Part shown: positions 1 through 8,216 of the stretch, piece after piece | How positions within the stretch are numbered: position 1 is the stretch's first letter | How the letters are laid out: each line of letters opens with the position of its first letter | Origin: an uncultured Bacteroidales bacterium | GTDB lineage: Bacteria; Bacteroidota; Bacteroidia; Bacteroidales; UBA932 | Reading direction: 5' to 3' | Length of the DNA stretch: 37,678 nt | Assembly: GCA_946406095.1 (NCBI GenBank) | Contig: CAMJJO010000003.1 | Span: 1 to 37,678, forward strand | Made by a program: the position numbers and the translations under genes | Notes under the pieces: generated by a model | Database searches by the model: none | The model's input: the letters and a program-made list of their open reading frames with translations, nothing else | What the model was told of the DNA's origin: nothing

Positions 1-2641
1 CGAACTCGCAGAAGTCCTCGAACAGGGAGTTGGCCCATGCGGGACCGTGGCCCTGAGCGTTGGTGCAGTAAGGAGAGGCAGGGAAGGATGCGCCGTAGAT
101 CGAAGAGCATCCGGTAGCGTTCGCGATCATCATGTGGTCGCCGAAGAGCTGGGTGATGTTCTTGATGTAAGGGGTCTCGCCGCAACCTGCGCAGGCACCG
201 GAGAACTCGAACAGCGGCTGGCTGAACTGGGCGGCCTTGAGATTGCTCTTGGGATCGAGAGGAGTCTTGTATCCGACCTTGGCGTTGAGGTAATCGTAAA
301 CTTCCTGGTCGGCCACATGCTCGGTGTAGTCCTTCATTGCCAGGCTCTTTTCGGGCTTGGTAGGGCAGACATCGACGCAGTTGCCGCAACCGGTACAGTC
401 GGCGACGGAAACTCCCATGACGAACTTGTAGTCCTTAAGGTTGGCCTTGCCATCGACGAACTTGACGCCGGCGGCCGCCGCTGCATCTGCCTCGGAAGCA
501 TCGAGCAGGAAAGGACGGATGGCTGCGTGAGGGCAGACGAATGCGCAGTTGTTGCACTGGATGCAGGTGTCGCCGTTCCAGACGGGCACGGTGACTGCCA
601 CGCCGCGCTTCTCGTATGCGGAAGTGCCTGCGGGCATGGTGCCGTCGGCATAGGGGAGGAATGCGCTCACGGGGAGGGTGTCACCTTCCTGGGCGTTCAC
701 CACGTCGGCGATTTCCTTCACGAACGAAGGAGCCAGGCGTGCCTTGCCGGGATTCTCGAACTTGGCGGTGATGGATGCCCACTCTGCGGGAACCTTCACT
801 TCGATATACTCTCCGCCGCGGTCGATGGCAGCGTAGTTCATGTTGACGATATTCTCGCCCTTCTTGCCGTAGCTCTTGAGGGCGGCATCCTTCATGTACT
901 TGACTGCATCCTCTGCGGGGATGATGCCGGTGATGCGGAAGAATGCGCTCTGGAGGATGGTGTTGGTGCGTCCGCCGAGGCCGATTTCTGCCGCGATCTT
1001 GGTGGCGTTGATTATATAGAGCTTGATGTGCTTCTTGCCGATGACGCTCTTGACGTTGTCGGGGATGCGCTCGAGGGTTTCAGCCTCGTCCCAGAGGGAG
1101 TTGAGCAGGAGGCTGCCGCCTTCCTTGATGCCCTTCAGCACGTCGTACTTCTGCAGATAGGAAGGAACGTGGCACGCGACGAAGTCCGGAGTGGATACCA
1201 GATAAGGTGCGCGGATGGGCTCCTTGCCGAAGCGGAGGTGGCTGCAGGTGTAGCCGCCGGACTTCTTGGAATCGTAGTCGAAGTAGGCCTGGGAATAGAG
1301 GTCGGTGTGGGAACCGATGATCTTGATGGTATTCTTGTTGGCGCCCACGGTGCCGTCGGATCCGAGTCCGAAGAATTTGCACTCGGTGGTGCCGGGCTTC
1401 ACGATGGAAATCTCACCCTTGGTGGGGAGGCTCTTGAAGGTGACGTCGTCTACGATACCGATGGTGAAGTCGTTCTTGGGGGTCTTCAGCTCGAGGTTGT
1501 CGTAAACCGCGATGATCTGGGCGGGAGTGGTGTCCTTGCTGGACAGGCCGTAGCGTCCGCCGACGATCAGCGGAGCATCCGCGACGCCCTGGTAGGCTGC
1601 CTTGATGTCCAGATAGAGGGGCTCGCCGAGGGAGCCGGGCTCCTTGGTGCGGTCGAGAACAGCGATCTTCTTGACGGAGGCGGGAATGGCCTTCAGGAGA
1701 TACTTGGTGCTGAAAGGACGATAGAGATGGACGGACACGAGGCCGTACTTGCGTCCCTGGCCGTTGAGGTAGTCGATGGTCTCGCGTATGGTCTCGGTGA
1801 CCGAACCCATTGCGATGATGATGTTCTCTGCCTTGGCGTCGCCATAGTAGTCGAAGGGACGGTAGATGCGTCCGGTGGCCTCGCCGATCTCGCCCATGTA
1901 ACGGGCTACCACATCGGGAACCTCGTCATAAACCTTGTTGCGGGATTCCACGGCCTGGAAGTAGACGTCGCCGTTCTGGGCGGTGCCGCGGGTGACAGGG
2001 GCGTCGGGGTTGAGAGCCCTCTCGCGGAACTGCTGCAAAGCCTTGGTGCTCACCATCTTGCGGAGGTCATCCTCGTCGATGGCCTCGATCTTCTGGATCT
2101 CATGGCTGGTGCGGAATCCGTCGAAGAAGTGAAGGAAAGGAATGCTGCTCTTGATGGCGGAGAGATGTGCCACGGCGGCGAGGTCCTGTGCTTCCTGCAC
2201 GGAACCGGATGCCAGCATGGCAAAGCCGGTCTGGCGGCATGCCATCACGTCCTGATGGTCGCCGAAGATGGATAGTGCGTGCGAAGCGAGCGCGCGGGCG
2301 GACACGTGGAAGACTGCGGGAAGCATTTCGCCCGCGATCTTGTACATGTTCGGAATCATCAGCAGAAGACCCTGGGAGGCGGTGTAGGTGGTGGTGAGGG
2401 CGCCTGCCTGGAGGGAACCGTGCACTGTTCCCGAAGCGCCGCCTTCACTCTGAAGCTCCGTGACCTTTACGGTCTCGCCCCAAAGGTTCTTCTTCCCGTG
2501 GGCAGCCCATTCGTCGATGTTCTCTGCCATGGGAGATGAGGGTGTGATAGGGTAGATGGCCGCGTGCTCGCTGAAGAGATATGCGATGCCTGCAACCGCG
2601 GTGTTACCGTCACAAGTGATGAATTTTTTTTCTTTAGCCAT
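1..2641 (-). CDS. nifJ: Pyruvate:ferredoxin (flavodoxin) oxidoreductase, 3'-truncated by the window edge
   Basis: Reverse translation from ATG at 2641 gives MAKEKKFITCDGNTAVAGIAYLFSEHAAIYPITPSSPMAE... with two CxxCxxCxxxCP ferredoxin motifs (CIQCNNCAFVCP, CTGCGNCVDVCP) and CAGCGETPY, as in PFOR. It is open to position 1, so absent from the supplied ORF track. Confidence 0.95.
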   Translation of the reverse strand, partial: MAKEKKFITCDGNTAVAGIAYLFSEHAAIYPITPSSPMAENIDEWAAHGKKNLWGETVKVTELQSEGGASGTVHGSLQAGALTTTYTASQGLLLMIPNMYKIAGEMLPAVFHVSARALASHALSIFGDHQDVMACRQTGFAMLASGSVQEAQDLAAVAHLSAIKSSIPFLHFFDGFRTSHEIQKIEAIDEDDLRKMVSTKALQQFRERALNPDAPVTRGTAQNGDVYFQAVESRNKVYDEVPDVVARYMGEIGEATGRIYRPFDYYGDAKAENIIIAMGSVTETIRETIDYLNGQGRKYGLVSVHLYRPFSTKYLLKAIPASVKKIAVLDRTKEPGSLGEPLYLDIKAAYQGVADAPLIVGGRYGLSSKDTTPAQIIAVYDNLELKTPKNDFTIGIVDDVTFKSLPTKGEISIVKPGTTECKFFGLGSDGTVGANKNTIKIIGSHTDLYSQAYFDYDSKKSGGYTCSHLRFGKEPIRAPYLVSTPDFVACHVPSYLQKYDVLKGIKEGGSLLLNSLWDEAETLERIPDNVKSVIGKKHIKLYIINATKIAAEIGLGGRTNTILQSAFFRITGIIPAEDAVKYMKDAALKSYGKKGENIVNMNYAAIDRGGEYIEVKVPAEWASITAKFENPGKARLAPSFVKEIADVVNAQEGDTLPVSAFLPYADGTMPAGTSAYEKRGVAVTVPVWNGDTCIQCNNCAFVCPHAAIRPFLLDASEADAAAAAGVKFVDGKANLKDYKFVMGVSVADCTGCGNCVDVCPTKPEKSLAMKDYTEHVADQEVYDYLNAKVGYKTPLDPKSNLKAAQFSQPLFEFSGACAGCGETPYIKNITQLFGDHMMIANATGCSSIYGASFPASPYCTNAQGHGPAWANSLFEDFCEF

Positions 2642-2666
2642 ATTTTATCGATAAATTATGTAGTTG

Positions 2667-3557
2667 TCAGCTGATGCCGTTGATTGCCACTTCCACGCCG
2701 GCCGCGCCGCTGATGCGCTTCACGAGGCCCTGCAGCACGGTGCCGGGGCCGAGTTCGGTGAATTCGGCCGCGCCGTCGGCGAGCATGTTCTTCACGCTCT
2801 GCGTCCAACGCACCGGGCTTGTGAGCTGCTTGAGAAGGTTGTCTTTAATGCGGACGGGGTCGGTTTCGGGCAGGGCCGTCACATTCTGGTAGATGGGGCA
2901 GCGGGGTGCCTTGACCTCGGTGGCTTCGATGGCCTTTGCGAGCTCGGCGCGGGCGGGTTCCATGAGCGGGGAGTGGAAGGCTCCACCCACCGCGAGGGGA
3001 AGGGCGCGCTTTGCGCCGGCGGCCTTCAGGGCGTCGCACGCGGCGAGCACGGCCTCTTTCTCTCCGGAGATTACTATCTGACCGTCGCAGTTGAAATTGG
3101 CGGGGATAACTATTCCGGGGATCTCGGCGCAGACTTTCTCGACTGTGTCGTCCGGCAGGCCGATGATGGCGGCCATGGTGCCGGGCACCTTTTCGCAGCA
3201 TTTCTGCATCTCATTCGCACGCACGGCCACAAGCCTGAGCCCGTCTTCGAAACTGACGGCTCCGGCCGCCACGAGTGCGGAGAATTCGCCGAGGGAGTGG
3301 CCTCCGACCATATCCGGCTTTTCAAGACCGGGAGTGCAGAGGGCGAGTGCGACGGAGTGGATGAAGATGGCGGGCTGCGTCACTTTGGTAGCGCGAAGCT
3401 CTTCATCCGTGCCGTTGAACATTATGTTTGTAATGTTGAATCCGAGTATATCATTTGCCTTGTCCATCAAGGCTTTTGCCTCGGGACTGCTTTCATAGAG
3501 TTCTTTTCCCATTCCGGGGAACTGGGCCCCCTGTCCGGGGAAAACGTATGCCTTCAT
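2667..3557 (-). CDS. fabD: Malonyl CoA-acyl carrier protein transacylase
   Basis: MKAYVFPGQGAQFPGMGKELYE..., GHSLGEFSAL active-site motif. The ORF opens at 3644, but the likely start is the Met at 3557, downstream of a TATATTTG box. Confidence 0.95.
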   Translation of the reverse strand: MKAYVFPGQGAQFPGMGKELYESSPEAKALMDKANDILGFNITNIMFNGTDEELRATKVTQPAIFIHSVALALCTPGLEKPDMVGGHSLGEFSALVAAGAVSFEDGLRLVAVRANEMQKCCEKVPGTMAAIIGLPDDTVEKVCAEIPGIVIPANFNCDGQIVISGEKEAVLAACDALKAAGAKRALPLAVGGAFHSPLMEPARAELAKAIEATEVKAPRCPIYQNVTALPETDPVRIKDNLLKQLTSPVRWTQSVKNMLADGAAEFTELGPGTVLQGLVKRISGAAGVEVAINGIS

Positions 3558-3579
3558 ATCCGATTTAGGTTTAAGTCTA

Positions 3580-3587
3580 CAAATATA
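3580..3587 (-). promoter_or_regulatory. Putative Bacteroidota -7 promoter box (TATATTTG) for fabD-nifJ
   Basis: caaatata on +, TATATTTG on -, 22 nt upstream of the fabD ATG; matches the TAnnTTTG consensus. Confidence 0.55.
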
Positions 3588-3600
3588 ACCAAAAAAATGG

Positions 3601-3608
3601 TATATTTG
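3601..3608 (+). promoter_or_regulatory. Putative Bacteroidota -7 promoter box (TATATTTG) for tRNA-Arg
   Basis: TATATTTG 36 nt upstream of the tRNA-Arg 5' end. Confidence 0.55.
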
Positions 3609-3644
3609 CAGTCCATTTTGCCGCTTTGCTGGCAATTCGGCCAT

Positions 3645-3716
3645 GCCCCTGTAGTTTAATGGATAGAATTTCGGATTCCGGTTCCGACGATAGGCGTTCG
3701 ATTCGCCTCGGGGGTA
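3645..3716 (+). tRNA. tRNA-Arg (anticodon CCG)
   Basis: Cloverleaf read by eye: acceptor GCCCCTG/CGGGGGT, anticodon stem-loop TCGGA-TTCCGGT-TCCGA, T-arm GGCG-TTCGATT-CGCC; CCA not encoded. Confidence 0.92.
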
Positions 3717-3717
3717 C

Positions 3718-3751
3718 GAAAAAAGGACAGGTAGAAGCCTGTCCTTTTTTC
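3718..3751 (+). terminator. Bidirectional intrinsic terminator (tRNA-Arg on +, M16 protease gene on -)
   Basis: gaaaaaaggacagg-tagaag-cctgtccttttttc, a perfect 14-bp stem with T-tracts in both directions. Confidence 0.9.
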
Positions 3752-3770
3752 GTTTTATTGGAGTTAAAGA

Positions 3771-6671
3771 TTAGTAACCGAACACTTCTTCGAGGCTGAC
3801 GACCTTGACCGGGCCGAGAGTCTTGAGGAAGTTCTGATCCAGGTCGGCGGGATCGCCGAGGATGCCGTAGACATATCCGCGTCCGGCAACCCATTCCTTC
3901 TGGACGGCCTTAACATCTTCCAGAGTCATATCTTGGATGGCGTAGAAGGCGGTCTTGTCGGCGGGCTCGGAAAGGCCCATGCGCCTGCACTGGCGATAGA
4001 GGTAGAGCACGGACGAGCCGTTGAACCTCTTGGTGCGGAGACGCGACAGGATGCCATCCTTGGCAATTGCGAAAGCAGCCTCGGACTCAGGGATGTTTTC
4101 TACAATCTCTTTCATGCCTTCAGAAGCGATTTTCAGCTTGTCGTTCTGGCTGGCTATGTAAGCGAAATAGGTATATCCGTTGACGGGATCGCCCGGTTCT
4201 TCCAGATATGCATAGGCGCTGTAGGCAAGGCCGCGGGCCTCACGCATCTCCTGGAAGACGATGCTGTTCATCCCTCCGCCGAAGTACTCGTTGTACATGT
4301 TGATTCCGGCGCTCTTGGAGAGGTCGAAAGTGCCACCGAGGTTTGCATATTGGATATATTGGAACTGCTTGGATTCATAAGGGGCGATGATCACCTGAGG
4401 CTCATCGGTGGCAAGAAGCTTGGTGAACTGCTCTTCGAGCTTCTCGGGTTCTGCACCCACGTTATGGTTCTCGGCAAGCTGCTTCTTTACGACGCTCTTG
4501 GAAGCGGGCCCGTAATAGAGGATCTCGTGGCCCTTGCCGGCAAGTTCGCGTGCTGTTGCGAGGAGTTCCTCGGAAGTGAGTGCGAGCACCTTGTCGTTGG
4601 GAAGAGTGGTCTTGGAAATGAACTCGGGGCCGTAGAAAAGATAGCGGCGGAGAGCGTTCGAGCAAGACCTCTGGCTGGCCTTGGCGTCGATGCGGTTCTT
4701 CATTTCGTCATTCTTGAAGTTCGCAAGGATGGTCTCATCCGGAACAGCGTTCGCAAGCAGGTTCTCGACTATTTTGAGAGCCTCGAATACATTTTCGCTG
4801 AGTCCGTTCACCGAGAAGGTCGTGCTATGGGCACCGGCGCTCATATTGAAACTGCAGGCGAGGTCGTACATCTTGCGTTTGATATCCTGGCTGCTCATTT
4901 CGGGAGTGCCGAGATACCCGAGATAGTCGAATGCGTAGTTCAGCACGGGAACATCCTCGGTGCCGCGGTTGAACACTATGCTGATGTTTGCAATGTCATT
5001 GATTTCGTTCTTCTTATAGAGGACGTCCACGCCTTCGCAGAGGGCGAACTTGTCCATATCCTTGTTGAAGTCCACGAATACGGGCTCGATGGGCTTCACC
5101 TCGCTGGCGGCAATTTCATCGAGGAAGGCGCTGCGCTTGTCGCGGTTGGTTGCGATGGGGGTGATGGCCGGAGCCTCGATCTTCTTCTGGCTGTCGTCCA
5201 CTCCCTGACGCTTGTAGGAGATGACATAGTTGTTGTCCTTCAGGTACTCGTTGGCGAAGTCCACCACATCCTGCTTGGTCACCTTGCTGTAGCGCTCGAT
5301 GTCGAGGGCGGCATCCTTCCAGTCGATACCGGCGATGAAGGCGTCCACGAACATATTCGCACGGGAACTGTTGTTCTCCAGCTGGCGCATCTTCTGCAGG
5401 CGGATGTTGTTGACGGTGGAGGTGATGAGTTCTTCGTCGAATTCACCGGCGCGCAGCTTTGCAATCTCTTCAAGGGCAAGGTCTTTCACCTCATCCAGGG
5501 TCTGGCCCTGCTTGGGCATGCCCATAGCCAAGAAGAAGCTGTAGTCCGGCTGGGTGTTGGTTCCTGCATAGAGGTACATGGCCTTCTGCTGCTGATTCAC
5601 ATCCAGGTCGATGAGACCGGCCTGGCCATTGCTAAGGATGCTGGATGCAATCTCGGAGACGGCTGTGGTCTTGAGATCGGTGGCGCCGGGAAGCCTCCAT
5701 CCCATGGCGAACATCTCGGCCTCGAGGCCCTTGACTTCCTTGACCACGGGCTCGGTGATGGGCTGTTCGGGCTCATACTCGAGCTTGGGGATGTCCGGAT
5801 TGGGTTCCCAGTCGCCGAAGTACTTCTTGATGATCTTTACCGCCTCCTTGGGGTTGAAGTCGCCGGAGAGGCAGATTGCGATGTTGTTCGGGCGGTAGTA
5901 GGTATTGAAAGTGCGCTTGATGTTGGTGATGGAAGGGTTCTTCAGCTGCTCCTGGGTGCCCAGAACGGTCTGGGTGCCGTAGGGATGATGGGGGAAGAGA
6001 CCCTGATAGATGGATTCATACATCTTGCGGCCATCGCTGGTGAGGTTCATGTTGTACTCCTCGTAAACCGCCTCAAGCTCGGTGTGGAAACCGCGGATGA
6101 CGTTGTGACGGAAGCGGTCTGCCTGAATCTTCGCCCAGTTTTCCACCTGGTTGGAAGGGATGTCCTCGGTGTAGACGGTCTCGTCGTAGGAGGTCCATGC
6201 GTTGGTGCCGCGGGCGCCTATCATGCTCATCATCTTGTCGTACTCGTTGGGGATGGCGATCTGGGAAGCCAGATAGCTGATGGAGTCGATCTTGTGATAA
6301 TGGGCCTTTCGTGCGGCGGGATCGGTGATTGTGCGGTATTGCTCGTAGAGCTGCTCGATCTGGTCGAGGTAAGGCTTTTCAGCCGCATAGTCCTGGGTGC
6401 CGAACTGCTCGGATCCCTTGAACATGAGGTGCTCGAAATAGTGGGCGAGACCGGTCGTTTCCTTAGGGTCGTTCTTGCCTCCCACACGCACCGCGATGTA
6501 GGTCTGGATGCGGGGTTCTTCCTTGTTGACGGTCATGTAGACCTTAAGCCCGTTATCCAAGGTGTAGATTTTAGAATTCATGGGGTCTCCGGCAACTTTT
6601 TCGTACTTGTTGCAGGCCCCGGCAGCCGTAATCGCGACGGCAGCAATGAGTAATAACTTGATTTTTCTCAT
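3771..6671 (-). CDS. M16 family zinc metallopeptidase (pitrilysin/insulinase-like), lipoprotein
   Basis: MRKIKLLLIAAVAITAAGACNKYEK lipoprotein signal; HxxEH motif in GLAHYFEHLMFKGS; about 966 aa in two-domain M16 layout. Confidence 0.92.
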   Translation of the reverse strand: MRKIKLLLIAAVAITAAGACNKYEKVAGDPMNSKIYTLDNGLKVYMTVNKEEPRIQTYIAVRVGGKNDPKETTGLAHYFEHLMFKGSEQFGTQDYAAEKPYLDQIEQLYEQYRTITDPAARKAHYHKIDSISYLASQIAIPNEYDKMMSMIGARGTNAWTSYDETVYTEDIPSNQVENWAKIQADRFRHNVIRGFHTELEAVYEEYNMNLTSDGRKMYESIYQGLFPHHPYGTQTVLGTQEQLKNPSITNIKRTFNTYYRPNNIAICLSGDFNPKEAVKIIKKYFGDWEPNPDIPKLEYEPEQPITEPVVKEVKGLEAEMFAMGWRLPGATDLKTTAVSEIASSILSNGQAGLIDLDVNQQQKAMYLYAGTNTQPDYSFFLAMGMPKQGQTLDEVKDLALEEIAKLRAGEFDEELITSTVNNIRLQKMRQLENNSSRANMFVDAFIAGIDWKDAALDIERYSKVTKQDVVDFANEYLKDNNYVISYKRQGVDDSQKKIEAPAITPIATNRDKRSAFLDEIAASEVKPIEPVFVDFNKDMDKFALCEGVDVLYKKNEINDIANISIVFNRGTEDVPVLNYAFDYLGYLGTPEMSSQDIKRKMYDLACSFNMSAGAHSTTFSVNGLSENVFEALKIVENLLANAVPDETILANFKNDEMKNRIDAKASQRSCSNALRRYLFYGPEFISKTTLPNDKVLALTSEELLATARELAGKGHEILYYGPASKSVVKKQLAENHNVGAEPEKLEEQFTKLLATDEPQVIIAPYESKQFQYIQYANLGGTFDLSKSAGINMYNEYFGGGMNSIVFQEMREARGLAYSAYAYLEEPGDPVNGYTYFAYIASQNDKLKIASEGMKEIVENIPESEAAFAIAKDGILSRLRTKRFNGSSVLYLYRQCRRMGLSEPADKTAFYAIQDMTLEDVKAVQKEWVAGRGYVYGILGDPADLDQNFLKTLGPVKVVSLEEVFGY

Positions 6672-6691
6672 TTTATAAAGATTATTTGCTA

Positions 6692-6699
6692 CAAAAGTA
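6692..6699 (-). promoter_or_regulatory. Putative -7 box (TACTTTTG) for the M16 peptidase gene
   Basis: caaaagta on +, 20 nt upstream of the M16 ATG. Confidence 0.45.
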
Positions 6700-6720
6700 A
6701 CATAATTAGAAAAAAATACA

Positions 6721-6728
6721 TACATTTG
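6721..6728 (+). promoter_or_regulatory. Putative -7 box (TACATTTG) driving a leader RNA or sRNA
   Basis: Matches TAnnTTTG. No exact match was noticed between it and the ORF at 6930. The upstream -33 element is weak. Confidence 0.35.
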
Positions 6729-6767
6729 TTGTTGAAGTTTTTCATAGTTTAAGTTTAGGTTAAGTAG

Positions 6768-6807
6768 CGGGGTGCTCGCAGTGATGCGAGTCCCCGTGAA
6801 TTTTTTA
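6768..6807 (+). terminator. Terminator-like hairpin with no + strand gene upstream (possible attenuator or sRNA terminator)
   Basis: CGGGG-tg-CTCGCA-gtga-TGCGAG-t-CCCCG followed by TGAATTTTTT. Confidence 0.55.
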
Positions 6808-6929
6808 TCCCAAGGATGTCGTTTTTTTTAAGTTTGCATATACGGAAACTTAAAAAATCGTACTTTATGGCATGTTTGCGGGGGTAGATTTAAGTTTCCT
6901 TTCTATATTATTGCAGGAAAAAACGCTTT

Positions 6930-8027
6930 ATGAGAACAAACGTCCATTTTCCTGCGCGCGCGGCCGCCTTTCTTGCCGCAGTCTTAATTGCTTCATCGTG
7001 CCTGACTCCAGTTCCCGCGGCCGTAGAACCCGCAGTGCTCCGGCTTGGGCTCTCAGATGACCATTCCACACGTGCGACCTCCGACCCGTTCGACACCGAT
7101 GCCTATATCCTGACCCTGACATCTTCAGAAGGCAAGACCGCCTTCAGCGGCCTGTGGGGCGGGCGTCCGGCCGAGTTCGAACTCGCCCCCGGCACCTACG
7201 CGATCTCAATGATCTCCGGCACTTTCAAGGACCCCGCCTTCGACTGTCCGCAATTCGGCGACACCCGTCGCATTACCCTCTCCGAAGGGCAGGTGGCAGA
7301 TGTGGAACTCTCTGTCTGCCAGCTGAATTCCGGCCTGAGACTGAAGCTGGACGAGAAGTTCGTCGCCACCTATAAAGATGCCTCGTTGTTCCTGCGCTCC
7401 GTGTCTGGTACCCTGGCAATCGGATATGGCGAGACGCGCACTGCCTATTTCCTGCCCGGGCGCGTTGCCATCCTTCTCAATAATCAAGGAAAAACTTCCA
7501 CGGTGCATAGCATGGAGCTGCGGCCCGGCGAGATTCTGACACTGCGGCTGAGTGTGGCGGAAACCATGCCCAAGGCGGTGCCGGTGACCGGGGTGAATGT
7601 CAGCGTGCAGGTAGATACGGTGCGTCTGTGGTCATCTGTCGAGGTCGACTGGGATGGTTCTTCGGTGGGGGATGATCCGGCGACGACGGTCCCCAACGCG
7701 GTCAGCGTGAGTGCGGCACGCGGAATGGCCGGTTCTAAGGATGTGTGGGTCTGCGGATACATCGTCGGAGGGGATCTCTCATCGAAATCCTGCTCCTTCG
7801 AGGGGCCCTTCTCCGCCCGCACGAATCTGGTCCTGGCCGACGTTCCGTCTTGTTCCGACCGCGGCCGGTGCTTGGGCGTGCAGCTAGCCGCGGGAGATAT
7901 CCGGAGCGCCCTCAATCTGGTAGACAACCCGTCGCTTCTCGGCCGCCAGGTGTGGCTACGGGGCGATGTGGTGGAATCCTACTATGGCATTCCAGGCCTT
8001 CAGAAACTTACGGATTATAGATTGTGA
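6930..8027 (+). CDS. Lipoprotein with a DUF4493-like N-terminal region and a DUF6359-like C-terminal domain
   Basis: Signal LIASSCLTP; SxGxxxxFSG/APGTYxI pattern typical of DUF4493; C-terminal VWVCGYIVGG...NLVLAD...VQLAAGDIRSALNLVDNPSLLGRQVWLRGDVVESYYGIPGLQKLTDYRL resembles DUF6359. Confidence 0.75.
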   Translation: MRTNVHFPARAAAFLAAVLIASSCLTPVPAAVEPAVLRLGLSDDHSTRATSDPFDTDAYILTLTSSEGKTAFSGLWGGRPAEFELAPGTYAISMISGTFKDPAFDCPQFGDTRRITLSEGQVADVELSVCQLNSGLRLKLDEKFVATYKDASLFLRSVSGTLAIGYGETRTAYFLPGRVAILLNNQGKTSTVHSMELRPGEILTLRLSVAETMPKAVPVTGVNVSVQVDTVRLWSSVEVDWDGSSVGDDPATTVPNAVSVSAARGMAGSKDVWVCGYIVGGDLSSKSCSFEGPFSARTNLVLADVPSCSDRGRCLGVQLAAGDIRSALNLVDNPSLLGRQVWLRGDVVESYYGIPGLQKLTDYRL

Positions 8028-8040
8028 AAACTGAGCCCCT

Positions 8041-8069
8041 AAAAAAAGAAAACCTGCTCTTTGAGCAGG
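8041..8069 (-). terminator. Intrinsic terminator of tRNA-Gly, overlapping its acceptor stem
   Basis: Minus strand: CCTGCTC-AAA-GAGCAGG then TTTTCTTTTTTT. Confidence 0.85.
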
Positions 8070-8134
8070 ATAAGGGAGTCGAACCCTCCTCCTTGGCTTG
8101 GGAAGCCAATGCACTACCGATGTGCTAATCCTGC
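8064..8134 (-). tRNA. tRNA-Gly (anticodon CCC)
   Basis: Minus strand GCAGGATTAGCACATCGGTAGTGCATTGGCTTCCCAAGCCAAGGAGGAGGGTTCGACTCCCTTATCCTGCT; anticodon stem TTGGC-TTCCCAA-GCCAA. Confidence 0.93.
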
Positions 8135-8185
8135 AAATGCGAGTGCAAACATAGGCAAAATTTTTGTAATCGCCAATATTATAAT

Positions 8186-8193
8186 TAAATTTG
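8186..8193 (+). promoter_or_regulatory. Putative secA promoter -7 box (TAAATTTG) with an upstream TTG at 8164-8166
   Basis: TTG-N19-TAAATTTG, 23 nt before the secA ATG. Confidence 0.6.
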
Positions 8194-8216
8194 CAGACTA
8201 CACTATTTTTATAAAT

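Noticed and set aside
47-2275. 742-aa + strand ORF
   Set aside because: Antisense shadow of nifJ, which has full PFOR motifs on the minus strand; the + translation is low-complexity with no recognisable domain.
3933-6653. 906-aa + strand ORF
   Set aside because: Antisense to the well-supported M16 peptidase; a long shadow frame caused by GC-rich codon usage.
6824-6857. Canonical intrinsic terminator
   Set aside because: A perfect stem, but the U-run is in the 5' arm and no U-tract follows on either strand, so it fits an alternative fold or operator better than a terminator.
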